This document shows, in pieces, positions 41,712 to 52,537 of a stretch of 64,000 nt of DNA. Numbering within the stretch: the first letter of the stretch is position 1; the number at the start of each line of letters is the position of its first letter. The translations under genes and the position numbers were made by a program. Source of the DNA: Gynuella sunshinyii YC6258 (GTDB lineage: Bacteria; Pseudomonadota; Gammaproteobacteria; Pseudomonadales; Natronospirillaceae); contig NZ_CP007142.1 of NCBI RefSeq assembly GCF_000940805.1, forward strand, positions 6,238,593 to 6,302,592. Reading direction: 5' to 3'. A model generated the notes under the pieces. The model was not told where the DNA came from and did not search any database. It was given only the letters and a program-made list of their open reading frames with translations.

Positions 41712-44700
41712 CTTCTCCATCTTTAAGGCTGGTTTCCAGCGCTTTTAGCTGTTCAGAAATATCCTGTATTTTTTTCTGGGTCTTTAAATCAATATCGATT
41801 TTACGATCCATACTGCGTACCAATGGATACAGACTGTTTTGCCAGGTATCGGCCAGTACTGAGAGAATATTTTCCAGTCCGGGCATCGGTGGTGCGGTGA
41901 CATTCAAATGCGGTTCCAGTTTCACTTCCGGTGCCTGTTGGTTGAACTGGCTCAACAACGCCAGCAGATTTTGCTGGAAGCCGGCATTTTGCTGTATTTC
42001 CTGCAAACGTGCCTGTTGTTGCTGCTGTTGGGCATCCTGACCGAGACTGATGTGCTGATTGAGATGCTGCATGCCTTCCACCAGATCCACCAGTTGCGCC
42101 ACGACCCGACCACCGATATCACCATCACCGCCCATGGCTTTGTTGCGCTGAAAATCTTTTTTGATCTGTTGCCAGCGTTGCTGCTGCTGGTCAGTCATGT
42201 GATTGCGCAATTCTGCGAGTTTGAGCAGGTTTTCTTCGGCACCGGAGGTCAACAGCTGCGATTCACCGAGGTAATGATCATCGATCATCTGCATCAGTTC
42301 ACCATGATTCATGACCGCAGACACTTTTTCGGCCATCTTGTTCATGTTCCGGTAACTGCCCTGCAACTTGAACGAGGGTTCGGTGCGGTAGCGATCATCC
42401 TGAGCCGCAGAGGCGATGTATTGCTGATTGATTTTCAACACCACATCCTGAATGACAAACAGCTTTTGCAAGACCGTTTTCATTTCATTCAACTCGGCAC
42501 CACTGTAAGGATATTTGAGGTCCGTCGCGGCAATGGCTTCACCGCCGGCCATGGCAATAATTTTATATACATCGTCCATTTCCCGGGTCGCCAATGGTGC
42601 CAGCACGGAGTTGGAGGTCAGGGAGTTTTCGATATAACTCAGTGCAAACTGTTCGTCCATGCCGCCGAGAATATCACCGAGGTTATAAATATCTGCCCGG
42701 TTGGCAAGCATGTCCGGCACTTTAAATGCTTCGCCGGATTCGGTATAGGGGTTACCAGCCATGACCACGCAGAACTTGCGACCGCGCATATCGTAGGTTT
42801 TGGTCTGGCCTTTCCAAACCCCTTCAATACGCCGGGTGCCGTCACACAGGGAAATGAATTTTTGCAGAAATTCGGCGTGAGTATGTTGAATATCGTCGAG
42901 ATACAGTATGACGTTATTGCCCATTTCCAAGCCGAGGTTGAGTTTTTCCAGTTCCTGCCGGGCAGTGGCATTGGGTGCCTGGGCCGGATCAAGAGACAAT
43001 ACATCATGACCCAGAGATGGACAGTTGATCTTCATGAAGATCAACCCGAGTCGGTTGGCCACATATTCCATCAAGGTGGTTTTACCGTAGCCGGGCGGCG
43101 AAATCATCATCAACAGACCCATGAGGTCGGTCCGCTTGTTCTCACCCACGGTGCCCATTTGTTTGGCCAGGTTGTCACCAATCAATGGCAGGTAGGATTC
43201 ATTGATCAGGCGGTTACGCACAAACGAACTGAGGGGACGGGGTTTGAATTCATTCAACCGCAGCTTACGCCGTTCGGTTTCAATAATGTCCTGCCGCAAC
43301 TGCAGGTAACGATGATAACCAGGCACCACCTCCTGCTGGTGAGCGCGCAGCCGTAACATAAAGCCATCGACGGAAAAGCGCAGGCATTGCTGATCCATAG
43401 TCGGGTGATCACCGAGCAGGCCGGATACTTCGAGTTCCAGATCAGTCTGTGTAGGCCGGCGTTCAATACGTTCCCCGGCATTCAACAGCGCCACCGCTTC
43501 CGGCACATAGCGTTGAAGATGCGTCAATTGTCTGCGTTTTACCATGGCGGTCAGCCAGGCTTCGCCAAGCTTCCAGCGTTCATGAATGACACCGTGCAGT
43601 TGTTCCTGGGCACTTTGGTAGGTGCGCCAGCTGGCTTCATCCAGAGAGCGGCGGAATTCGTCGATCAACCGCTGAGCGTACTGGCTGCCGATAAACTCCA
43701 GCCGTTCACGACCCAGTTCGGCCACCAGATAGGCGGCACTTTGCTGTTGTTCGAGGCTGGAAAATGCCATGGGATACTGTTCCAGAAAGTCGGCCAGATG
43801 TTGGCTGACTTCCTGTTCGAGATTGCGAATGGCGTCCTGGTCACCATACAGCTGTTGCAACAGCGCTGCCGATTGGGCACGTTGCTGCCAGGTGGCGGCC
43901 AGTCCGCTGAGTTCATCGATACGGGCCCGCCCGGGTAACACTTTCTGAGTACCTAGTGGCTGGATCAGGTTGGCCCAGTATATTTGCGCCAGCGCCCGCG
44001 AGCGTGGATTGAAGACCAGCAGATCGGCACTGTCCAACGCCGGAATCAGCTGCCGCAGTATTTGTGCGGCATCCACATCGTGTACACCTTTCTGATAACC
44101 TTCCCGGTAACGCGGGGTGGCGAAATCACGCACCAGCTTCAGCAGCCGGTCCTCATCGAGCAGCGCCTGGGCGAGCGCTTCACGGTCAAATTCAACACCT
44201 TCCTCGGCAGCCTGAAGCACCAGCAAGGCCAGATATTCCGACCGGTAAACCTGTTTCGATTCGGAGATCAGTGACATGTCCCAGTAGGGCTTGAGTGCCT
44301 CAAGCTCCGGATTTTCGACGGTTTCAAAATACTGGGTTCCGGCCAGGTGAAAACAAAGCCGGCCGTCACGGGGCAGCATGGTCAGATCCAGTTCCTGAGT
44401 ATTCACGCTGAAGCGATGGCGTGGCCCCAGTTTGATGACATTACCGCCATCTTCATAGATATCGGATTTGTCCCGCAGTGATCGCAGCGCCTGTTCGCTG
44501 ATGCCTTTCAGGCGCGATTCGATGTCGTCTGCGTTAACACTGCTCTCCAGTTCACGCAGCCGCTCTATGGATTCTTTGGCTTTCTGCACCAGTACATCGG
44601 CAGCGAAAAAGGTGTTCAGTTCTTCCGCATCGGTAAACTTGAGCGCCCGCCGTTCGATACTGGCGAGAATACGACCGGCACCATCGACAATGGTTTGCGC

Positions 44701-47031
44701 CCGTCGTTGCCGTTCGTCCAGCAACTGTTGTTTATGACTTTCAAACGACTCATAAACTTCTTCACGTTTCTCCATGATGTCGGCGAGAAACTGATCATAG
44801 TCACTGAACTGGCTTTCCAGTTCCTCCAGCTGCACCAGCAGCCGTGACAGTTGTTCGTCACAGCGTTCTGGCGTAGTGGCCTGCCCCAGCGCATTGGTAA
44901 TACTTTGGGAGAATAATTTGAATTGCGCGCCAAACTGCGCCACGGCTTCTGCAGAACCGACATTTTTCCGTTTATTGGCTGCCCGTGCACCGGACTGATT
45001 GAGACGCGCATAGACATCAGAAATGGTATCGATGATGCGGGTACGAACATTGGCATCGGCCACTTTCAAGGTGGCCATCAGTTCAGAGAGCAGATCCAGC
45101 CCGGATGTCATACCGGTAATGGTTTCAATCAACGGTTCAAGCACGACCAGTGTTTCTGCAGTGTCGATATCTGCATTGATCTGGTCAATTTTTTCCAGAT
45201 ACGGTGCGAATGCCGCTTCTCCCTGGAGAAACTCAACGGTACGCTCACTCAACTCGTTCTGGGCTTTGACCAACTGATTATCAAGCTCAGCGATACGTTT
45301 GGTATCGATATAACGCAGCTCACGGATGGTGGTCAGGTGACCACGCTGACGGCGCAACTGATCCAGGGCAATCACATATTGTTCTGCTGACAACCAGTTA
45401 TCGGGACGTGCGGCACGCAGGATCTCCTGCTGTTTTGTTTCTGCCTCTGCCATGGTTTTGGCGGACTGACGGCGAATGGATTCGACTTTTTCAAATTCAT
45501 CGATGACCAGTTCAGCGGTCGTGGAGACTTCTTTCAGCAGGCTGGCGATGTCAGATACATCTGCCTGTTCGATCCAATAGTGATGATCGAAAAACTTCTT
45601 GCTGCTGACACTGAGTTCTTCATAAAGCCGGGCCGATATGCTCTGGTTCCGGATCATTCTGACCAGGCTGTACAGATCGGAAATACCCCGCACCAGCTCG
45701 GAATTGCCGATACGGCCATAAAAACTGTTGGAGGGTGGCGTCTGACTGGCGAACTCTTCACTGACAAACGGAGTCGTCCAGATCTGCATCGGATGCACCC
45801 GGGTGGGCTCGCCATCGGCGGAAAAAATCACCAGAGTGCCGTCTTCACTGAGGGCATAACCGTGCCCCAGAATTGGATTCTGAATGGCCTTGTCAATGAG
45901 GTTGTAACCCAACAGACAGACCTGCCCGTTCACTGGCTCATAGAAGGCATACAACACATCCTCACCATTGGGAGAACGAATCTGGCGTTTGAACTTAAGC
46001 CCCTGAATTTCTTCATCGAAGGTTTTGTATTCACCGTTCTGTAGATAATAGCCGCCGGGAAAAATGATGCCGTGGTCTTCAGGCAACTGGATACATGACT
46101 GACCAATCGCATCGATGCGCAGCACCTTTTCGGTCAGGGTGTTAAACACCAGGTAGCGCCATTTTTCTTCCTGATACGGCAGAATCTTCAGCAGTACCAG
46201 ATCGCCAACAACGGCGTAAAAGATTTTGGCATCGTCGATGGATTGGGTACCCACCTCCACCGGTTCACGATAAATACCCAGGCCATTATCAGTATTGTTT
46301 TCCACCTTGATGGTCAGATCACCATTGATGGTTTCCACAAACACTTTATCGGCAATATTGATATGTGGGTGCCGGCCTTGAACGGCATCGTCGCGAGTGG
46401 TTTCATGCCATTCGAAATCGAAGGCTGAAGGCAGTTGGATATCACGCTCACCACGATTATCGATGTATTTGACCTCACGGCCATCAGCGGAAACAGCCCA
46501 GCGAAAAACCCGAATATCCTCAAGTCGTTCGCCAATTTGAAAACCGGCCAGTAATTTTCCGTCTTTAACCGTCAGTTCCAGCAGCCGTGCATGTTTATAG
46601 TAACGATAGAGTTCATCAAAATCGTTGACAAAGCTGCGGTCGGCCAAAAATGTGCCTTCTGCAGAAACAGCTTCAACATCCTGTTCACTACCCTGGCCCT
46701 GCAACTTGAATAATGCAAAAACGTCATCGACGCGGGTTTCTTTTTTCAGGCCGATGTAAACGTTATAGCCAAATAACATCCACTCACCAACCTGAACCAT
46801 GTCGCGCGGAATACAGTTATTTTCCGTTCTGACCCGGACACGGGCAGCCACTGACATTTCTGAGGAGCCGAACTCCTGCAGTCGGTTGTCATTTAACTGT
46901 CGGGTAAGCTGTTCGAGCTGACGCCCCTGATCCAGTAAACGTTTGCGAATGACTTCATATGCCCCACCTTCTGCGACCGCTGATTCTGTCAGATGGGTTT
47001 CGGTCTGATCGGTTTCTGGTTGTTGAGCCAT
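41695..47031 (-). CDS. Giant AAA+ 'DNA repair ATPase' (DUF3686 type)
   Basis: 1778 residues. The N-terminal 500 are mixed beta/alpha, likely propeller-like and DUF3686-type. A very long helical/coiled-coil middle follows (about 550-1000). The AAA+ module has a P-loop in MISPPGYGKTTLMEYVA near residue 1315, Walker B VILYLDDIQH and the sensor-type VVMAGNPYTESGE. The C-terminal part is Gln-rich and helical. ATG 47031 is chosen, though the frame is open to 47169. Third gene after the YqiJ-like and flotillin genes; this trio occurs in membrane-stress contexts. Despite the common name, a DNA repair role is unproven. Confidence 0.85.
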   Translation of the reverse strand: MAQQPETDQTETHLTESAVAEGGAYEVIRKRLLDQGRQLEQLTRQLNDNRLQEFGSSEMSVAARVRVRTENNCIPRDMVQVGEWMLFGYNVYIGLKKETRVDDVFALFKLQGQGSEQDVEAVSAEGTFLADRSFVNDFDELYRYYKHARLLELTVKDGKLLAGFQIGERLEDIRVFRWAVSADGREVKYIDNRGERDIQLPSAFDFEWHETTRDDAVQGRHPHINIADKVFVETINGDLTIKVENNTDNGLGIYREPVEVGTQSIDDAKIFYAVVGDLVLLKILPYQEEKWRYLVFNTLTEKVLRIDAIGQSCIQLPEDHGIIFPGGYYLQNGEYKTFDEEIQGLKFKRQIRSPNGEDVLYAFYEPVNGQVCLLGYNLIDKAIQNPILGHGYALSEDGTLVIFSADGEPTRVHPMQIWTTPFVSEEFASQTPPSNSFYGRIGNSELVRGISDLYSLVRMIRNQSISARLYEELSVSSKKFFDHHYWIEQADVSDIASLLKEVSTTAELVIDEFEKVESIRRQSAKTMAEAETKQQEILRAARPDNWLSAEQYVIALDQLRRQRGHLTTIRELRYIDTKRIAELDNQLVKAQNELSERTVEFLQGEAAFAPYLEKIDQINADIDTAETLVVLEPLIETITGMTSGLDLLSELMATLKVADANVRTRIIDTISDVYARLNQSGARAANKRKNVGSAEAVAQFGAQFKLFSQSITNALGQATTPERCDEQLSRLLVQLEELESQFSDYDQFLADIMEKREEVYESFESHKQQLLDERQRRAQTIVDGAGRILASIERRALKFTDAEELNTFFAADVLVQKAKESIERLRELESSVNADDIESRLKGISEQALRSLRDKSDIYEDGGNVIKLGPRHRFSVNTQELDLTMLPRDGRLCFHLAGTQYFETVENPELEALKPYWDMSLISESKQVYRSEYLALLVLQAAEEGVEFDREALAQALLDEDRLLKLVRDFATPRYREGYQKGVHDVDAAQILRQLIPALDSADLLVFNPRSRALAQIYWANLIQPLGTQKVLPGRARIDELSGLAATWQQRAQSAALLQQLYGDQDAIRNLEQEVSQHLADFLEQYPMAFSSLEQQQSAAYLVAELGRERLEFIGSQYAQRLIDEFRRSLDEASWRTYQSAQEQLHGVIHERWKLGEAWLTAMVKRRQLTHLQRYVPEAVALLNAGERIERRPTQTDLELEVSGLLGDHPTMDQQCLRFSVDGFMLRLRAHQQEVVPGYHRYLQLRQDIIETERRKLRLNEFKPRPLSSFVRNRLINESYLPLIGDNLAKQMGTVGENKRTDLMGLLMMISPPGYGKTTLMEYVANRLGLIFMKINCPSLGHDVLSLDPAQAPNATARQELEKLNLGLEMGNNVILYLDDIQHTHAEFLQKFISLCDGTRRIEGVWKGQTKTYDMRGRKFCVVMAGNPYTESGEAFKVPDMLANRADIYNLGDILGGMDEQFALSYIENSLTSNSVLAPLATREMDDVYKIIAMAGGEAIAATDLKYPYSGAELNEMKTVLQKLFVIQDVVLKINQQYIASAAQDDRYRTEPSFKLQGSYRNMNKMAEKVSAVMNHGELMQMIDDHYLGESQLLTSGAEENLLKLAELRNHMTDQQQQRWQQIKKDFQRNKAMGGDGDIGGRVVAQLVDLVEGMQHLNQHISLGQDAQQQQQQARLQEIQQNAGFQQNLLALLSQFNQQAPEVKLEPHLNVTAPPMPGLENILSVLADTWQNSLYPLVRSMDRKIDIDLKTQKKIQDISEQLKALETSLKDGEGKTDA

Positions 47032-47069
47032 GGTGTGATTCCAAATTCCTTGTTTTGACTGAAAAGTTG

Positions 47070-47167
47070 CCAGGGCGGACAAACGTCCGACCCCGCAGTT
47101 CCAGGCCCGGAGGAAAGATCCGGAGCAAGACTCCGGAAACGGCTCCAAAGAGCCACAGACCTGGAAC
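47070..47167 (-). ncRNA. GC-rich branched hairpin region between flotillin and ATPase genes
   Basis: Nested complementarity: outer stem GTTCCAGG (47098-47105) with CCTGGAAC (47160-47167), enclosing hairpins CCGGAG/CTCCGG (47120-47136) and GGCTC/GAGCC (47141-47154), plus a separate CGGAC/GTCCG hairpin (47076-47089). It looks like a three-way junction in the intercistronic RNA. Matches no riboswitch I know. It could be a processing or stability element. Confidence 0.4.
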
Positions 47168-47209
47168 AATCAAGCGGTTTTCCTGCGAAAACCTGTAAGA
47201 GAGGAGGTT

Positions 47210-49369
47210 TTAGTTCAACTTCTCATCTTTGGGTTTCTCAGCAAACACTCTGCTTTGCATCAGTTTCTCCATGAGTGTGGCCACTACGGTGCTTTTTGAT
47301 GCCAGTCCATCGACGGCTTTACCAAGAGACAAGGATTTGGCGAAGTTATCAAAGAAGTGTTCTTCACCACCAACGATATCAATATTGGCTTTCTCAAGGG
47401 CTTTGGCCAGAACATCGGCATTATCACGGGCAATTTCCTTGCTCGCGTCAATACTGGCCATGGCTTCCTGGAGCGCCGTTTCCAGCGACATACGGAATTC
47501 TTCATGTTCACGGGCCTGGTCACTCATGCTGCCCATGGCACTGAATTTCTCAACCAGACCTTCGGCTTCACCTTTGAATTTCTCACGGATAACTTCGGCT
47601 TCGGCCAGACCGATTTCTTTCTGAGCACTGGCTTCTGAACGACCTTTGGCAGCAATAACTTCTGCTTGGGCCATACCGGTACCACGCTGGGCACTGGCTT
47701 CTGCATCACCTTTGGCGGCGATGATTTCGGCTTCGGCCATACCCGCTTCACGACGGGCTTTGGCTTCCGCATCACCTTTGGCGGCAATGATTTCAGCTTC
47801 GGCCATACCGGCATCGCGCTCGGCTTTGGCTTTGGCATCACCTTTGGCGGCAATGACTTCAGCATCCACCAGACCCACTTCACGCTGCGCTCTGGCTTCG
47901 GCTTCGCCTTTGGCGGCCACAACTTTGGCTGCTGCCAGTCCTTCTTTTTCGGAAGCATCGGCTTTGGCTTCGCGCACCTTGGCTTCGGCCAGACCATGAG
48001 CGGCTTCTTCAGCCTGTACACCTTCGGCCATTTTCTTCTTGCCATCGGCTTCTTTGGCGGCTTTTTCCAGCTCGGCCTGAGCCATGGTGGTGACTTCCTG
48101 AGCCCGGAATTTGGCGGCCTGTTCGTCGGCTTCCGCCGCTTTCACCTGTTTGACTTTCTCTTCTTCGGCCTTGGCTTCTGCAGCCAGTACCTGCACCTGT
48201 TTGCGACGATCTGCTTCAGAGACCTCACGAACCTCTTTGATGCGCTCTTCTTCCACTGCCACGGTTTTGTCTACCGCGATACGCTCGCGAATAACATTGG
48301 CAATTTCTTTCCTTTCAACTTCAACTGCTTTCTCAGCTTCGATACGCTGCAATTCCACTTCCCGCTCACGGGCAACGATTTCGAGATCACGGGCGCGGGT
48401 GACTTTTTCCTCTTCAATGGCAATCGCCCGCAGACGGTTCTGTGTCGCCACTTCGATTTCGCGCTGCTGGTTCTCGCGCTGCACAGCCAGATCCTGTTCA
48501 ACAGAGATATTGGCAGACTCGGCTTTTTTCCGTTCCTCTTCCTGTACCCGTTTGGTTTCTGCGGTTTCGCGTGCACGAATGGTGGCGATTTCGCGTTCCT
48601 GCCGGGCTTCGGCATCTGCCTGCTGACGTTCCAGCTCCAGCATTGCCTCGGTGGTTTCCACATTCTTTTTCTTGATCGCCAGTTCTTCATCACGCTCCAG
48701 TACGTTGGTACGAACGTTCTGCGCGGCGGTCAGTTCGGTGATTTTCTTGATACCTTCGGAGTCAAGGATATTGCTTGGATCCAGCGCACCTTTGGGAGTC
48801 TGTTCCAGGTAGTCGATGGCAACGTCTTCGAGCACATAACCACTGAGGTCATCACCAATGACCTGAATGATTTTTTCACGGAATTCGATGCGATTTTCGA
48901 ACAACTGCACAAAGTCAATCTGCTTACCGACGGTCTTCAGTGCTTCTGAAAATTTGGCGGCAAACAGTTCGTATACGGCATCGCGGTCTGATGCTCGCTG
49001 AGCACCGACGGTCTTGGCCACCCGCAGCACATCTTCAGCGGTTTCATTAACACGCAAATAGAAGGCGACGGTGATATCGGCCCGCATGTTGTCTTTACAG
49101 ATCAGACCTTCCTTACCACGACGATCCACTTCCAGGGTAATCAATGAAATTTTCATCAATTCCTTTTTGTGAATGACGGGCAGGACCAGACCACCGGTAA
49201 ACTTGACCTTGGGCTTGGAACTCAGATCGTTGATGATCAGCGCAGTACCCTGGTCAACCTTGTGATAAAAGGCTTTGATCAGCAGGCCGATGCACAACAC
49301 GACTATAATGGCGATGCCTATGGCCGCCATTACAAAGCCCATACCCGATAAATCGGCGAAAAACCCCAT
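47210..49369 (-). CDS. Flotillin (YqiK-like, SPFH/band 7)
   Basis: 719 residues, longer than E. coli YqiK (about 553). One N-terminal membrane segment (about residues 11-33), the SPFH domain (VLPVIHKKELMKISLITLEV to about residue 200), then a very long charged coiled coil. Residues about 477-586 carry five tandem 22-residue repeats (GMAEAEIIAAKGDAEAKA type) typical of flotillin stalks but expanded. It organises membrane microdomains. It lies 36 bases after the YqiJ-like gene, its usual partner. Confidence 0.93.
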   Translation of the reverse strand: MGFFADLSGMGFVMAAIGIAIIVVLCIGLLIKAFYHKVDQGTALIINDLSSKPKVKFTGGLVLPVIHKKELMKISLITLEVDRRGKEGLICKDNMRADITVAFYLRVNETAEDVLRVAKTVGAQRASDRDAVYELFAAKFSEALKTVGKQIDFVQLFENRIEFREKIIQVIGDDLSGYVLEDVAIDYLEQTPKGALDPSNILDSEGIKKITELTAAQNVRTNVLERDEELAIKKKNVETTEAMLELERQQADAEARQEREIATIRARETAETKRVQEEERKKAESANISVEQDLAVQRENQQREIEVATQNRLRAIAIEEEKVTRARDLEIVAREREVELQRIEAEKAVEVERKEIANVIRERIAVDKTVAVEEERIKEVREVSEADRRKQVQVLAAEAKAEEEKVKQVKAAEADEQAAKFRAQEVTTMAQAELEKAAKEADGKKKMAEGVQAEEAAHGLAEAKVREAKADASEKEGLAAAKVVAAKGEAEARAQREVGLVDAEVIAAKGDAKAKAERDAGMAEAEIIAAKGDAEAKARREAGMAEAEIIAAKGDAEASAQRGTGMAQAEVIAAKGRSEASAQKEIGLAEAEVIREKFKGEAEGLVEKFSAMGSMSDQAREHEEFRMSLETALQEAMASIDASKEIARDNADVLAKALEKANIDIVGGEEHFFDNFAKSLSLGKAVDGLASKSTVVATLMEKLMQSRVFAEKPKDEKLN
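47612..47941 (-). repeat. Five 66-bp tandem repeats inside the flotillin gene
   Basis: Units of exactly 22 codons starting at Gly (positions 47941, 47875, 47809, 47743, 47677; a sixth, degenerate unit starts at 47611). 22 residues equals two 11-residue hendecads, the period of a straight coiled-coil stalk. High DNA similarity means copy number could vary between strains. Confidence 0.85.
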
Positions 49370-49405
49370 TAGATTTACTCCTTGTTTGTGGAAAACGTTA
49401 CCGTA

Positions 49406-50113
49406 TTAATGATGTGCTGATTGTTTCAACACGCCGTTAAATTCCTGTTCCGAGATCACCCGGAAAATATTCTGAGCTTCGACATATTCCAACAGCACCA
49501 CTCGATCGCCTTTGACAAACGTCTCGTCATTCATAGACCTGACTTTGAGGATCAAACCGGCACCACCATCGTTGAAAAAGGCCTCTCCAAATGTTGCGTC
49601 CACGCGACTGGTTCGCACCACAGCGATCTGGCCGGTCAGATGTTTGGCCATATCCTGGTAGGGATCGCTGAATATTTTGCGCAGTGGACGAATAATCATT
49701 GCAGAGGGAATAGAAGCAAGATAAAGGGAACACAGAAAAATGATCAGACCCAGCAGGTAATGCACAAGCCCCTGACTGGCAATCGGGTTGAGAATGTAAT
49801 GAACCGCCAGATAGCTGATGATCCAGCCGAACCATGATAACAATGAGATGACAATGGTCAGCGGAACACCATGAAGACCAAATCTGGACAGGATACCTGC
49901 CAGCGACATGTTGGCATCAGCACCATCTGCTGAGCCGTTGCCGTCGGGAAGGTCGACATCAATATCCACAACATCCAGATCGATCAGCCCCAATACCGCA
50001 ATCAGCCAGAAACACAGGCTCACCCCAAGAAAGAAGGTAAAAATAACGGTCGGGAAAGATCCTATGTTCTGATAAAAAGGATCCATTTTGCTGCTGAGAA
50101 AAATAGCGAACAC
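49406..50113 (-). CDS. YqiJ-like membrane protein with NfeD-type OB fold
   Basis: 235 residues. It starts at GTG 50113 behind a strong AGGAG site. Membrane helices near residues 18-45, 80-100 and 115-140, with an acidic loop between (DIDVDLPDGNGSADGADAN). The C-terminal 80 residues form the OB-fold domain (LTGQIAVVRTSRVDATFGEA, VKGDRVVLLEYVEAQNIFRV). Partner of flotillin at the membrane. First gene of the three-gene operon. Confidence 0.9.
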   Translation of the reverse strand: MFAIFLSSKMDPFYQNIGSFPTVIFTFFLGVSLCFWLIAVLGLIDLDVVDIDVDLPDGNGSADGADANMSLAGILSRFGLHGVPLTIVISLLSWFGWIISYLAVHYILNPIASQGLVHYLLGLIIFLCSLYLASIPSAMIIRPLRKIFSDPYQDMAKHLTGQIAVVRTSRVDATFGEAFFNDGGAGLILKVRSMNDETFVKGDRVVLLEYVEAQNIFRVISEQEFNGVLKQSAHH

Positions 50114-50219
50114 CTTTATCTCCTGATAATGATTGTATCCCTTCGGCCAACTGCATGGTGAATCTGACTACGGGCCATTTCACACTGACAGGCTATCGAT
50201 ATCGCTGATATTGTGAGAC

Positions 50220-50245
50220 TTCAGTCACATTTTTGTCTGACTGAA
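50220..50245. repeat. Inverted repeat upstream of the YqiJ-like operon
   Basis: Perfect 8-bp stem TTCAGTCA / TGACTGAA with 10-base spacer, about 107 bases before the GTG start. Possible operator of the membrane-stress operon. Confidence 0.45.
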
Positions 50246-50326
50246 AATGTACGGCATGCTTACCGTCGCAGTACGGCACCGATATCAACGAAGGACGCAA
50301 TTAAACTGTATTTCGTTTAAAACTAA

Positions 50327-50355
50327 AACCCGAAAATCGTGAAAATTTTCAGGTT
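50327..50355 (-). terminator. Terminator of the chemoreceptor gene
   Basis: On the minus strand: AACCTGAAAAT / ATTTTCGGGTT, an 11-bp stem with one G-T pair, followed by TTAGTTTT, immediately after the stop. Confidence 0.75.
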
Positions 50356-50358
50356 CAT

Positions 50359-52392
50359 TTATTCCAGCCGGAACAACCGTGTATTTTCTTCCTGTTCACT
50401 CGCCAGCCGGCCCAGCGCATTAATATGTTCGAGATTGTCACTGGCACGCCTGGCCACCTCTTCGGCATTGGCAAAAATATCATTGATATGACTGGCCACA
50501 TCGGTGGAAATCTGCTGCTGCGATTCCGCCGCCTGGTTCATCGATAACACCATGTCCTGCACTGCTGATAATTTTTCACTGATGGTTTTGAGAGAACCAT
50601 CGGTCGCTTTGGCTTTTTCCACCATCTCGTCAATGCGTCCTACATTCTGATCCATGTGTTCAACCAGCTGATTCGCCAGCGTTTGTAACTGATTGACAAC
50701 ATTGTTGATTTCCAGAGTCGACTCCTGGGTTTTAATTGCCAATGCCCGCACTTCATCAGCCACTACGGCAAATCCTCTGCCCTGTTCGCCGGCCCGGGCG
50801 GATTCAATCGCGGCATTCAAAGCCAACAGGTTAGTCTGCTCGGCAATCTTGGCAATCATGGTGACCGCTTTTTCGATTTGCCCGGAGTGTTGCTGAAGGC
50901 CAGCCGACATCTGCTGGGCAGAACCGATATTACCGCGAAAGCGGTTAATCAGTTCATTGGTGTTAAGAATACTGTTGATACTGTCTTCGGTTTCGCTGAA
51001 TAACTGTTTGATTTCTGCCAGAGCCAGTCCCGAGGATTCACACACCGCCTGGGTGGCCTGTTCCATCTGACCGGAGGAAGCAGCGATGTTTTCTGCACTC
51101 TGATGCTGGGCGTCCAGGCGAATCTTCAGCCCCTCATCCCGGGTCAGACTGTCTTTAACCAGCTCACCGATATTTCTGGATTTATCGATCAGCGCCCGTA
51201 ACAGTTGACTCAGATTGGCAACCAGCTCATCGATGCCCTGACCAATATCACCCAGTTCATCCTGTGATGAGAGTTTCAGCCGATGACTCAGATCGCCCTG
51301 GCTGGTCAGGGCCAGGAACCCCAAAATACTGTTCATGGGTTGACGGATTTTTCTGATCAGCCAGACAGTCAGGATCACTGAAAATATCACCGATGCCAGC
51401 ACAGTTATGACGATAATATTTTTGGAATGACTGTACAGCTGCTTCGAATCTGCCCGATTTTGCCGAAGATCAGCGTTTACTACGATATCCACCTGTGCAC
51501 TGGCGCTGACGATCTGATTGGCAATCTGCGCCAGCTGGATCATGTTTTCGATATTGCGCTGTTGCAGTTGTAATACCGACAGCCGTTGAGCCATCAGGCC
51601 CTGCGGGTCATTAACCGTTTTAGTCAACATGGAAACATACGGCGCGTATTTCTCAAATATGATGGCGGACCCCTGCTCAATGGTCTTATAACGGTTCTGA
51701 ATGAGCATTATCGTCGAGCTGGCACTCTCGATGGTTTCCTGCATGGCTGAGACGTCGTTGATCTGATCCAGTCGGGCCAACTCATTACGCAGCAGGTTGA
51801 TCTTATCGGCGATGTATTTCTGATTACCCGGTACGGTTTTTTCTTCCGCGGTCAGCTCCTGATAGCCTTTGCGGGCCAGTACTTCGATGACCCGGTCGAC
51901 CACTTTCATGTCCATGGAAAAGTTCAGCCAGACCTTGCTGTATTCTTCGGCCGCCAACGCATATTGCTGCCGGCTCTGTAACAGCGACTGGCGATCACGC
52001 ATCTGCGCTTCAGCAATCCGGACCATGTTTTGTACGATGACATCGAGTGCGTCCAGTGCTCCGCTAAAGCCCTCTGACAACAAACTGAAATCACGCAGCT
52101 CGGTAACCCGCTGCTGATATTCCTGATAAAGCGTTTGAAATTCGTTCTCATACTGACTGAGCTGATCGGGTCGATATTCAGCATAGTGCTCCGAAACAAG
52201 ACGATTCATACCCGCCATAGCCATAGACAGTTGCTTGTTCTGATCCAGCACCGGAATGACAGTGTCGTTAATATGATCAATATTATTGTTCATCGAACTC
52301 AAAGCATTGAGTGCCTGCCAGGCCAAAAACAATAACAATGCAATAACAATGGCGAAGCCGGCGGTCGTTCGGTTTACAACTGTGATTCTCAT
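50359..52392 (-). CDS. Methyl-accepting chemotaxis protein
   Basis: 677 residues. Two membrane helices (about 10-30 and 325-348) enclose an all-helical periplasmic sensor of about 295 residues (helical-bundle type, ligand unknown). HAMP domain about 348-405, then the coiled-coil signalling hairpin with the conserved tip [20 protein letters not shown] near residue 510-545. No C-terminal receptor pentapeptide for CheR. Monocistronic, with its own terminator. Confidence 0.95.
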   Translation of the reverse strand: MRITVVNRTTAGFAIVIALLLFLAWQALNALSSMNNNIDHINDTVIPVLDQNKQLSMAMAGMNRLVSEHYAEYRPDQLSQYENEFQTLYQEYQQRVTELRDFSLLSEGFSGALDALDVIVQNMVRIAEAQMRDRQSLLQSRQQYALAAEEYSKVWLNFSMDMKVVDRVIEVLARKGYQELTAEEKTVPGNQKYIADKINLLRNELARLDQINDVSAMQETIESASSTIMLIQNRYKTIEQGSAIIFEKYAPYVSMLTKTVNDPQGLMAQRLSVLQLQQRNIENMIQLAQIANQIVSASAQVDIVVNADLRQNRADSKQLYSHSKNIIVITVLASVIFSVILTVWLIRKIRQPMNSILGFLALTSQGDLSHRLKLSSQDELGDIGQGIDELVANLSQLLRALIDKSRNIGELVKDSLTRDEGLKIRLDAQHQSAENIAASSGQMEQATQAVCESSGLALAEIKQLFSETEDSINSILNTNELINRFRGNIGSAQQMSAGLQQHSGQIEKAVTMIAKIAEQTNLLALNAAIESARAGEQGRGFAVVADEVRALAIKTQESTLEINNVVNQLQTLANQLVEHMDQNVGRIDEMVEKAKATDGSLKTISEKLSAVQDMVLSMNQAAESQQQISTDVASHINDIFANAEEVARRASDNLEHINALGRLASEQEENTRLFRLE

Positions 52393-52537
52393 TTTTATAC
52401 CCGAATGTTAATTGTTGTTCTGGCCCAAAACGATCTTTTCAGTATAGATGCTCACGACAGCCTTTGTTGGCCCATTACCCATTTATCGGCCAAGCAATTG
52501 ACTTCTGTAAGTCCACACTCGTAGACTTGCCCACAAC

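Noticed and set aside
41908-43356. Long open frame (482 codons) on the plus strand
   Set aside because: Antisense to the giant ATPase gene; His/Gln-rich, low-complexity translation typical of a codon-bias shadow.
47666-48949. Long open frame (427 codons) on the plus strand rich in Phe and Gly
   Set aside because: Antisense image of the flotillin repeats; periodic composition arises from the 66-bp repeat on the other strand.
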